Source: Syngnathus acus (Eukaryota; Chordata; Actinopteri; Syngnathiformes; Syngnathidae). Taken from it: a DNA stretch of 64,000 nucleotides. The first letter of the stretch is position 1, and each line of letters begins with the position of its first letter. Positions 14,267 through 23,415 of this stretch are shown here, one piece after another. The stretch is from NCBI RefSeq assembly GCF_901709675.1, contig NC_051097.1, positions 4,526,039-4,590,038 on the forward strand. Direction: 5' to 3'. A program made the translations under genes and the position numbers. A model generated the notes under the pieces. The model worked only from the letters and a program-made list of their open reading frames with translations, had not been told where the DNA came from and did no database searches.

Positions 14267-14382
14267 CTGAACGGTGCGTTGTCACTTATGGGAGGGACAA
14301 ACTCGCTTCACTTCACCTTTACCCCGACGTCGCGATTGCGTCACGGTGTTACCTGGAGGCAAAGGAAAGGAAGCCGGGAGTA

Positions 14383-15172
14383 CCGTTTTTTTCCATGTAT
14401 AATGCGCAAAATCTAACTAATTTATTGTCCTAAAATCTGGGGTGCGCATTATACATGGGTACAATTATTATTATTATTTTTTATTTATTTATTTATTTTT
14501 TTGAAGAAAATCATGGTACAACAATTTTTGAAGAAAATCTTGTCACGGATGGAGTGTGGAAAGGAGCGGGGCGACCAAGTGCAGCTTGGACCAGGGTTTA
14601 TTGGAGGAACTCAAAACACAGACTTGGTAAACTAATTGTGATAAATAACTGGAACATCACTCAAATATTGGTGATCCCGTTGAGAGTCTCACATATTTCT
14701 TCGCTATCGAGTTTGCTACTGCATGCACAGTGATACTGACCGGCAGAATAACATCCGGTTGTTCCCAAAGATGATCTTTTTTCTGAAATAATTTTACGTT
14801 TACGGACTTAAGTAACCCGGCCGGGTCATACCAAAAACTATAAAAATGGGACCCATTGCCTCCCTGATTGGCACTCAGCATTAAGGGTTGGAATTGGGGG
14901 GTTAGATCACCAAATGATTCCCGAGCGCGGCGCCGCTGCTGCTCACTGCTCCCCTCTCCCCCAGGGGATGGATCAAAATCACACGGGGATGGGTCAAATG
15001 CAGAGGACAAATTTCCCCTGCCCAGATGCGTGTGTGACGATCATAGGGACTTTTATAAAAATAAAAAAATAAAAAAAATAAAAAGTCAGAATTTGGGTGC
15101 GTATTATACATGGGTACAGGCTTTTTTCCAGCATCGACATGCCATTTGTAGCATTATACATGGAAAAAACAG
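14383..15172. mobile_element. TA-flanked MITE carrying a SINE remnant
   Basis: The terminal inverted repeats are CCGTTTTTTTCCATGTATAA at the left end and its near-complement at the right end (CATTATACATGGAAAAAACA). The element is flanked by TA on both sides, as expected for a Tc1/mariner-type target duplication. An internal GGGTGCGTATTATACATGGG segment recurs in the second copy at 43711-44402. No transposase frame is present. It lies less than 200 bp upstream of the arrdc1 start codon. Confidence 0.7.
14810..15058 (+). repeat. tRNA-derived SINE, 5'-truncated, inside the MITE
   Basis: This matches the body of the full-length SINE at 50206-50490: CCGGCCGGGTCATACC, then GGGACCCATTGCCTCCCTG, GAGCGCGGC, CCCCAGGGGATGG and a GTGTGTGACGATCAT tail. 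The tRNA-like head with the A box is missing. Confidence 0.8.
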
Positions 15173-15756
15173 TAAGGACTTTAGGTAGAAAAAAAAAAGT
15201 CGTCTTGTGTTTTTGGTTGCCAAAACCGTAGAAGCAAAAAAAGAGAAAGAAAAAAAAATCTATCGCATCCCAGCCTGCTGTGGTTGAACGCGATTAGGCA
15301 GAAGGATTGGATTGAGGTGTCAAAATTAATGGATTAATTGACAACAAATCAATTATCACACTAACATACCCAATATTTTAATGACATTTTAACTAAAGAA
15401 GGTCCAAAACTTAATAATGTTCTTATTTCTCTAGTACTTCATGAGATCAGACGGATTTGAGTTTCATCATAGTAAGACATTTGCATTCATCTGCTTTCTG
15501 AAAAACACCATCAATTTTTCTTGCGTGCTATTGCTTAGCTGTTGTTTAGTTGTTGTTTTTCATCCACTAAATATGACCAAATAAACAAAAATATTTGTTT
15601 AATAAACAGCAATCAGGGGGATCCGTACACTTGATTGATTATTCCATTAATTAATGGAATAATCAATGGGATAATTGAGTATGAAAGTGTCATCACGGGT
15701 TTGCAGTGCACACTTCATCAAGGTAAGATTAACATGAAATCAGTTTCAACCTGACA

Positions 15757-15800
15757 ATGATAAAGTTAAAGTTAAAAAAGTTAAAGTTAAAGTCCCAATG
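15757..15800 (-). repeat. SINE 3'-tail fragment with (AAAGTT)n
   Basis: Tandem AAAGTT units run into AAAGTCCCAATGAT, the reverse complement of the 3' tail of the SINE family in this window. Confidence 0.5.
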
Positions 15801-15971
15801 ATTTGGGCAAGACTTAGCTGTGACTAAAATTACTTTAACTTTGTCATTAGCAACGTTAGATGTATGTTTCAACGCCCACAATGGTTCGTCCAATTTCTTT
15901 AACACGTAATTCAAGACGTAGTTATAGGCTTTTAATAATTTATTGGCCTTCAGTTTATCATTGGTCTAAAC

Positions 15972-16404
15972 TAGGGGTATCCAAACTACGGCCCGCGGGC
16001 CAACTGCGGCCCGCGGTCCAGTTTTTATTGGCCCGCAGCAAATTCTGAAAACATAATTGAATGTGGCCCGCACAACAGCTTGAGCACTTCTCAGTTTCCA
16101 CAGTAGATGGAGCCCGCCACACAAAGCGCTTGACGTCCGATTAGCCCCCCCCGGAAGAGAAGAGAACGCGCAGCGTTGGACGTCCCACTAGCACACACAC
16201 ACCCCCCCGGAAGAGAAGGGAACGCGCCGCGTTGGACGTCCCACTAACACCCCCCCCACCCCCCCGGAAGAGAAGGGTACGCGCAGGGTTGGACGTCCTA
16301 CTAACACCCCCCCCCGCGGGAGAGTAGCGACAACAAATATTGGCCCCCGGGCCCCTTCACGTTACTATATATGGCCCTCCTTGCAAAAAGTTTGGACACC
16401 CCGA
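15972..16404. mobile_element. non-autonomous hAT element A (433 bp)
   Basis: Ends TAGGGGTATCCAAAC and GTTTGGACACCCCGA are imperfect inverted repeats of the hAT type. The element is flanked by an exact 8-bp duplication, GTCTAAAC (15964-15971 and 16405-16412). Subterminal GGCCCGCGGGCC-like sequence follows. No transposase frame is visible. Confidence 0.85.
16140..16330. repeat. minisatellite, about three units of 55-60 bp, inside hAT element A
   Basis: Three successive units each hold a poly-C run, then GGAAGAGAAG, then GTTGGACGTCC and a variable AC/C tract. Confidence 0.75.
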
Positions 16405-16413
16405 GTCTAAACG

Positions 16414-16935
16414 CATAGGTATCAAACCCAATACAGATACAGCCCGCCACATCATCATCACCCTGTATGCCAAAAACACATATTGATCCTTGACACGGAG
16501 AAGACGAGGAGTGCCTTGCACTGTTGCACAAGACCAACAAAGAAAGTTCCCAGGAAACCTACTGGCACCCCCACCTCCTCCTCTGTTTACACGTGACAGT
16601 CAATATTTTGATCTGATAAAACGAGAAAAGCAACATGTTAGAGGAGTTCCTCAAGAAGACATCAAAACAGTTTCAGCCCTGATAACAAGTTAATAAAGTA
16701 AGTCAGTACTCTGTGCACACATAGAAGTACTTGTTTAAGAAAATCCGGGAATAGAAGTACACTCCTCTACTTAAGTAAAAACAACATACACAAAAAAAGT
16801 ACATATTTGAAATGGGCATGAGCACAAGAGTAAACAGTAAATATCTTTATTACTATTATTTTTGATTTATTTTTAGCTCCGAAAGAAGCTATGACTACAA
16901 TGCAGCCCGCGAAAAAAATGAGTTTGACACCCCTG
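16414..16935. mobile_element. degenerate hAT-like element B adjoining element A
   Basis: The right end GAGTTTGACACCCCTG is the inverse of CAGGGGTGTCAAACTC. The left end CATAGGTATCAAAC is a decayed version. The right flank GTCTACAC (16936-16943) matches the GTCTAAAC duplication of element A at 7 of 8 positions. Internal GCAGCCCGC lies near both ends. Confidence 0.55.
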
Positions 16936-16944
16936 GTCTACACT

Positions 16945-17240
16945 ATTTGTACTGTGTCCTCTCTGCATCCATTGCAACCTGGTCAACCTGGAAGAGGGAT
17001 CCTCCCATCTGTGGTCTCTTCTCAAGGTTTCTCATTTCCCCTAGTTGGAGTTTTGAGTTTTTCCTTGCCCTCCTGGGAGTTTACGATCAGGGGATGTTTG
17101 AGAATATTTGTCATTTTTCACATGTCTTGAGTGTTGTTAGACACCTAAATGTTGAACAGAGGCTGTGATGTACCGAAGTCAAATTCCTTGTTTGGCACGC
17201 CCAAACATGGCGAATAAAAATTCTTGAATCTTCTTGAATC
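16945..17240 (+). mobile_element. non-LTR retrotransposon 3' end (CR1/L2-like)
   Basis: The segment has the layout of a fish CR1/L2-type 3' end: CCTGGAAGAGGGATCCTCC, a CTCAAGGTTTCTCATTTCCC stretch, TTTTTCCTTGCCCTCCTGGG, and a terminus GCGAATAAAAATTCTTGAAT followed by repeated TTCTTGAATC units. Family assignment is from memory of such elements. No reverse transcriptase is present. Confidence 0.5.
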
Positions 17241-18033
17241 TTCAAAAATGTTTTGTCAGTATAGAGAAGGATTCGCCGAAAGACTTTGTCATTGAGATGA
17301 CACAAAAATAATGAACTGTGCTTCACTTTCTTATTATTGCGTATCTATGATGCACTCGTTTTCATAGCATTAGCGTCAGTCTTTCTGCTTATTTTAGAGC
17401 TGTGGGCTCTGTTTTCACTTGTGGGTGTATTTTGAGTAGTTGTTTCAGAAGAACTGTATCGAAGGTATTGTTGGTGAACACAGTGTGTTAAATGCATTCG
17501 TTGGCTTCTCGCTAGCTTGCTGGTTAACTTGACTGCAGTGCTTGTTTACAAGACGTGTTCATAAATATTGTGAGGGAGTTTATTTTGTTACGTGTTATGG
17601 TCAAGTCTTCTGCCGTTGACATCTTTTAATCAATCAAAAAGTTTGCGGTGCAAGTAAATGCTAACTTGCTAAAAGACTGCAAATATGTTTGACCAAAAAG
17701 ATAGGTGCACATCTTGTGGCCTAGAGGGAGTGGGGTGCGAAGTATCTCATTATCTCAGTATCTCAGTAGCTCTGAACCGCACCTCAGAACAAGTATGAAA
17801 GAGGGACGTGTAATGCTATCAAAACAAGGAATACAGACAAAAGCATCACCGTTCCACTTTATAGAAACCCCAACGGAATGAGTAAAACTTAAAATGTGAT
17901 ATGTGAGCTTAATGGGAATTGTTTAGCCAATAAAATATTTACAGAAAATATAGATATGCGTATTTCTGAAAATGAAAATAATATGACTATAATGTCCTGT
18001 TATTTCGATGAGATTCATCATGTCTTTGTAATT

Positions 18034-18094
18034 ATATACTGCAGATTCTTTTGTTCAGACAAGCCTTGTCTGAACAAAAGAATCTGCAGTATAT
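18034..18094. repeat. near-perfect palindrome, 30-bp arms with 1-nt centre
   Basis: The left arm 18034-18063 and right arm 18065-18094 are exact reverse complements around C18064; each arm contains CTGCAGATTCTTTTGTTCAG or its complement. The inverted symmetry continues patchily: TCCTGTTAT at 17995-18003 is inverted at 18111-18119. An 11-bp direct repeat CTATAATGTCC flanks the palindrome (17987-17997 and 18096-18106). Confidence 0.95.
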
Positions 18095-18986
18095 GCTATA
18101 ATGTCCCGGTATAACAGGAAAACATCAAACAAATCAAATAATAAAGTACTGCAACTTGATATTTTTTATTGTTTCTTACTAAAACATGGTTGCATGCAGA
18201 CAGTCACTCTATAAACATGGAGTTCAATTGTATTCAGTATTCTTTCACTAAAATAACCTGCAGTAAATCAAACTCAAACATTTCATCAAATATACCTTAT
18301 TATCAGAATTCACTGTTCTTGTCCACTTTTTTGGGGTACTTCTCACAATGATAAGTTTCCTACATTGACAAGTAACAACATCCAACAGGCTGTTAATATT
18401 CTAGGTAAGGGCCCTGAAACATTTCTAAGACGACACACAAGCACAATGGTTGCCAAGTTACTCCCTTGTATCCATGGAAATCTGGTATGCTGTCTACGTA
18501 TAATCTCACTGCTTTTTTTCTGTTTACTGGTAAAATTGTTCACTCAAGAAGCTTCATTACTTAATGAGTCAGTCTATGATTGTAAACCCAAGATTACGTA
18601 TATCTCAGGAGGTAATGGCCATGTTATGTTAGTACCTCTTGATATAAGGCAGAGGTGAATACATTCCAACCTACTGAGAGATCATATCTTAGCCTTGGTC
18701 CTTATCTCTCACAGCATATAAATTCTGAAAAGCAGATTGAGGCGGTGAACAACAGGTCTTAAAAAGTGAGGTCATGATGAAAGTGAAAAAATAAAAATAA
18801 AAGCAGTGAAGTAAATGTGGGTGTACATTTTCAAAAAGGAAATACTCAATATTTGAGCCATTGCTTAAGAATGTCTGTATTTTTGAACATTTCTGAAAAT
18901 GCGGCAATGCTACGCCGGATGTGATTACTGCACTGTATGCAGAAGTAAGAATCGATTAATCAGTTGTCTCTCAATAATGAGTATAC

Positions 18987-19036
18987 ATAATAATAATAAT
19001 AATAATAATAACAACAATAATAATAATCATAATAAT
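18987..19036. repeat. (TAA)n microsatellite
   Basis: About 15 TAA/CAA/CAT-interrupted triplet units. Confidence 0.9.
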
Positions 19037-19904
19037 ACGACGCAAGCGACTCTTTAAAGTTCACAGTTGACTGATGAAAAGAAAGTTTAACCATAGTGGG
19101 TCTGAATATTATATTGTTCTTTAGTGTTTCGTTCCTGATATTCAAATTTGAAATGTCTGTTTAGAGGACTTATTCAAAGGAGCTCATTTTTGTCTTTTCG
19201 ATAAAATTATTTTCCTTTCAAAATCATCAACATGTATGAGTGAGGCGGTAGCCTACTTGTGGTATACAAAGAGGGTAGGGGTATATGGAAGTAAATCTGT
19301 TCCATCGGACTTTGAATCTGAATTTGTGAGACTGAATATTTTCAGGATAGAAATTCCCAACACAGTGTACACACTTGTAAAATAATTCAGCATAAAACAA
19401 ATCTAGCTGCTGAGAATTCAGAAACAACATCCGGGCACCCAAGGAGAAGCAATCATTTTCCATCTTTATTCATTGAACCCATCTCCACCCAAACTCAATG
19501 TGTATTTTATGATAACCTTTGCTATCTGGGTCTGGTACAGATGCTCTTTAGCTTGTTACACAGATTCCGCTTTCCTCCTCTACAATAAATATTGATTTGA
19601 AATACAGATTTAAAAATGATTGGATGTGCTTAATGGTTGAGATGACTTTTCTCCGGGAGATATTTGCCTTTGAGTATTTATTTGAATTTTGAAACAGAGA
19701 GAAGTTAAGGGACAAAAACATAAAAAAAAAAAAAAGTAAATAAAAACATGAAACCTTTGCTTAATTAACTGAAATAAGAATAAATCAATTTATATATGAG
19801 TTCAGAAACTATAACTATATATATAACAACTATAAAACTTTAGCAATGTAAAGTAAACAAAAGCTGAACATACTGGTATCCAGCCAACATTTCCAACATG
19901 TGGG

Positions 19905-21095
19905 TTTCAACATGGCCATATAAGCATGGGTTACATCTGGTTTTGCTCCTGGATTCCACCAGGGGCACACCTGTGTTAGCCCACATGATCTTGTATGGGT
20001 TTCCAACTAGGTCTTAGGTGGGTTCCGAATGGGCATTTATGTCTGACCCACCGAGGCACCCCGTGTGTATTTGACTATATGGGCTTGAACTAGGGATCTG
20101 AATAGTCCTTGTGTGCGCTCCCACAGGACAAATTATATGCAATCCATTTGTGTTTGCCCATTTAGGGCTCCACTGATTTTGGTGGCTCAGGTGCAGTCAC
20201 ATGCTCGGACAACGGCAATGCCAGGTGACTGAAGACTTGATCCAATTTGGAAAATACTTGTTTAAACAAGGGTGCATGAAAAAAAATTTGAAAAATAACA
20301 AAAGGCGAGGATGTGCAGAAGGTTAGACAAAACGACAAAAGGATAACGTAAGGCGTTACCACAAGACAAACAATTCAAAAGAGTCACATGTACTTACGGT
20401 GGCAAGAAGAAGAAGAAAAAACAAAATCCATAAGCGCACAGAACATACAAAAGTCATCACTTAGTACATGAGAGAAGTGAGCTCAAAAACTACAATGCAC
20501 ATGGAAAAGAGCGATGCAAACATTCTGCACCAGCACATTGCTGAAACTGCCCTCCAGTAGCTGCTGATTGGAAAAAGGTGCCTGGTGTGTAGGCCAGGTA
20601 ATTCCCATGCCCACCTCGCTCAGACACTCCCCTTATTGCACCCACCGCATTTACCCAGTTCGAAATGCCCACAAATCCAAGATGGAGACGATGTGGAACC
20701 CGGTACCTTTGCCCACTTCCAGAGGCGTAGCCAGGAATTTTTCCAGTAGGGGCGCACGCCCACAGGAAAAAAAATCGAACATCACCCACGCCGTTCGCTG
20801 ATCGCTAAAACAACATCCGGGTCTGGGAGGCAAACGGTGAATGGATAACATCGCGCACATAGAATAGCGCAAGCACATTCGCGCAAGACCGAAAGAAAAA
20901 AACGGCATGAAAATGAAGAATCAAAAAAGCTCGATGTTTTTCAACCGGGGCGCAGGGAGTCCTAACCGGGGCGCCGCCCCGGCTCGCCCCGGCTTGGCTA
21001 CGCCTCTGCCCACTTCCAGCCCATATAAGATCATGTGGGCTAACATGTACAGGTGTGCCCCTGGTGGAACTCGGGAGCGAAAGCAGATGAAACCC
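19905..21095. repeat. large diverged inverted repeat, right arm interrupted by hAT C1
   Basis: The left arm near 19930-20005 reads CCACCAGGGGCACACCTGTG, then TAGCCCACATGATCTT. The right arm near 21012-21095 is the complement: AAGATCATGTGGGCTA, then CAGGTGTGCCCCTGGTGGAA. Weaker inverted similarity continues inward. This is the layout of a decayed foldback or TIR element. No transposase is seen. Confidence 0.55.
20720..21008. mobile_element. non-autonomous hAT element C1 (289 bp)
   Basis: Termini CAGAGGCGTAGCCAGGAA and TTGGCTACGCCTCTG form the inverted repeat. The exact 8-bp target duplication is CCCACTTC (20712-20719 and 21009-21016). Internal GGGGCGCCGCCCCGG is shared with copies C2 (46586-47630) and C3 (47896-48174). 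Confidence 0.92.
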
Positions 21096-21854
21096 ATCCT
21101 TCCTTTGGTACCCAAGAAACACTCATTCACCACACTTGGGGCACAACTGGACATATTGGCAAGAAGAATTGAGGGTTAGATGAAATCACAGCTCTACTTA
21201 GTGGACAAACAGTGTAAGCACACTAGCTTGTATCTATGTAGACGAAAAGAATATTCATCCTGATTTGGGCTGATGTGGAATATTCTGAAAAGAGCTAGTA
21301 TATAAGGCCGATTTAGTCGGCAGAATGATAATCGGTTCTGAACGGTATAATGACAAAACCCTCCACCGCATTTGGTCAAGTGTCTGTTTTTCACAACCCT
21401 GCAACCAGCCCTTGATGTCTCAAATATGATGTAAAACAATACTGTGTGTGTGTTTTTGTCAGTGTCAGAAGGAACCAATTTTATGATTTTTTTTTTCTTT
21501 TTCCTCGAGGCCACAGGAATAAAAGTGTTTCCAAGTTGTATGAATAGGTGCTTGTTGAGTATTTGTTTTGTCAAACAGCCTCTGATGTCGAGAGTGTTTC
21601 AAATATGTAGGTCTATTTTCAAATACTACCTATTTCATCTGATTTGTTAAACAGTCCCAGACAGGGGCACAAGTGTTTAATTCAACCAAATTTAATTCAA
21701 CCCAATTCATTGAGAGATCATTTAAAGCATTTTCCTTTTGTTTTTAAATTTAGCAAGAGTTTGTGGTCGGGGTAAAGTGAACAGTTTAGTTGGCATGGTT
21801 TGAATCAGTCAAAAAATGTAGAAAAAAAAAAAACCAGAATCGTAATCAGTTTCT

Positions 21855-21860
21855 TTTATT
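21855..21860 (-). promoter_or_regulatory. candidate polyadenylation signal of lectin gene 1
   Basis: AATAAA on the minus strand, about 950 bp beyond the stop codon, and conserved in the duplicate at 51233-51238. Confidence 0.35.
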
Positions 21861-21894
21861 TTGAAATTAATAAAAATCAAACGACAGTGAAAAC

Positions 21895-22080
21895 CAAAAT
21901 TTTTCTGACAGCAGTGATTGAGTAAATCACTTCTGCAATCAGTAATCAAAAATGCAATAATACATGAATTGTATACAGTGAATTGTAGATGTAGTAACAT
22001 ACCGTAGAAACAACAAAAGTGAAAAACACAATTTTTCTGACAGCAGCGATCGAGTAAAAAACTGCCATCAGTTATCAAAA
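21895..22080. repeat. two-unit direct repeat of about 120-130 bp
   Basis: TTTTTCTGACAGCAGTGATT and TTTTTCTGACAGCAGCGATC each begin a unit that continues GAGTAAA, CATCAGT or CAATCAGT and ATCAAAA. The same pair is present in the duplicate near 51270-51460, so it predates the segmental duplication. Confidence 0.75.
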
Positions 22081-22809
22081 TGCTGGATTTAAATTTACAT
22101 GATATATACAGTGACTTGTACTTGCAGTACTGATGGAAAATACTGAATTACCCTTCCAGTGAAATACTGTCTACAATTGCAGACATCATTGGCAGTAACA
22201 TAGCTCACTGTTGATTCATTATTTGTAATCATAAAATATATATTGTTTTTTTCTAACCAGAATAAAACAAAAGGCTGTCGAGTCTGGGCACCCTTTTCTA
22301 AGGGCGATTACGACAAGACAACACAACACGACATGAATATAAAACAAAACAAAGAACAATACCAGTAACCGACTTTGGACTTTCATTCCAGCTCCAAGAC
22401 TATTCTTGCCTGTCACGTTCTTACGATTGGGCTCTTTGAAAGCACTGGGATTTCTGTACAATATGTAGTGTTCTTTCAGTGAGTAACTGTTTACGAAAAG
22501 GCAGTCAGAGTTGTCAAGCGCGCAAAAAAGAATAGAAGGACAAACAGGCCCCAAGTAGAGTCGAGTGTTAGTGAACATAGAATGCTTGTGCACATTTCAT
22601 CCGGACACGTCATCGAGTTGGCTAATAACGGCTAAGCTAAATGCTACACACTTATGCAGATGTGTTCTGATTACAATTTTGGGAGGGCATTAAATCTTCT
22701 TCTTCGATGACTTGCTTGGGGGGCGCCATTGTCAAATTTCTCCATGGGCATCGATTGGTCTTGAGCCATTGGGAACTGACACAGCGAGGCTGTCACCAAG
22801 GTGGATGAT

Positions 22810-23415
22810 CTACTGTGCTACCTGTGGCTTCAATGAGGTCATTGGAAAGCGCACTGTGGGCATCTTGCACATGAAGCTGTTGACTTGGGCGCAAGACATT
22901 AGCTCCCATCTTCCAGTCTGAAAGAAAACAATCAGTTTCAGTGGACCGCATAGGTATTCTTCCAAATGCTCTTTTGGGCACCCACCTGCCGTAACAGAGC
23001 CACGCAGTGCTTGCCGAGGCCAACTCGCTGGTTGGGTTCTCCTGCGACCCAGTGGGTGAAGGTCACCTTCTGGCGGTCCGACCACACGAACATGCCGGGA
23101 AGCGCCAGGTCGTTCAATCCGGTCCACATGTTGCTGGTTTCTGCAGAGGATGGATGGGAACAGAGCTCTCATCCAGTTCTCAGGTATTGCACCCATCGAG
23201 TTATTCTACGGAGACTGTTAATTAACGTTTGGGATGCGCACCAAAGCTGGAGGCATTTTTCACCCACGCCTGCTCGACCTCGGTGCGGATGGATACCAGT
23301 TCGGCACCAAAACCACGGCAGACTTGTTGAGCATCAGCCCAGTTCCTTTCGTCGTCAAAAGGTTTGTAGCAGAATCCCGCAAACTCTTCCCAGTCAGGTG
23401 CCGAGCATCTGGGCT
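22810..23415 (-). CDS. lectin 1 terminal CTLD with EPN motif
   Basis: Exons 23242-23415, 22986-23140 and 22810-22917. It reads CSAPDWEEFAGFCYKPFDD, NWADAQQVCRGFGAELVSI, MWTGLNDL, VWSDRQKVTFTHW, GEPNQRVGLGKHCV, then GRWELMSCAQVNSFMCK and TAG at 22810-22812. EPN is the mannose-type Ca2+/sugar-binding triad of C-type lectins. The usual WND is replaced by WEL. The protein ends 17 residues after the last CTLD cysteine with no membrane anchor. Confidence 0.9.

Larger units (their letters stand above)
17241..19900. other. intergenic, AT-rich, no gene recognised
   Basis: The open frames here are short and without motifs. The notable items are a 61-nt palindrome (18034-18094) and a (TAA)n array (18987-19036). 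Confidence 0.6.
21237..22809 (-). other. duplicated 3' flank / probable 3' UTR of lectin gene 1
   Basis: This segment is highly similar to 50605-52217 and follows the stop codon of lectin gene 1. A minus-strand AATAAA at 21855-21860 is kept at 51233-51238. Open frames are not conserved: a hydrophobic frame near 22300-22360 is shifted by a 5-bp insertion in the other copy. I therefore read it as UTR and flank, not coding. Confidence 0.6.

Noticed and set aside
22219-22593. Open frame with a membrane-like segment downstream of the lectin 1 stop, a possible anchor exon
   Set aside because: The duplicate region has a 5-bp insertion that shifts the frame, so the segment is not conserved as coding.
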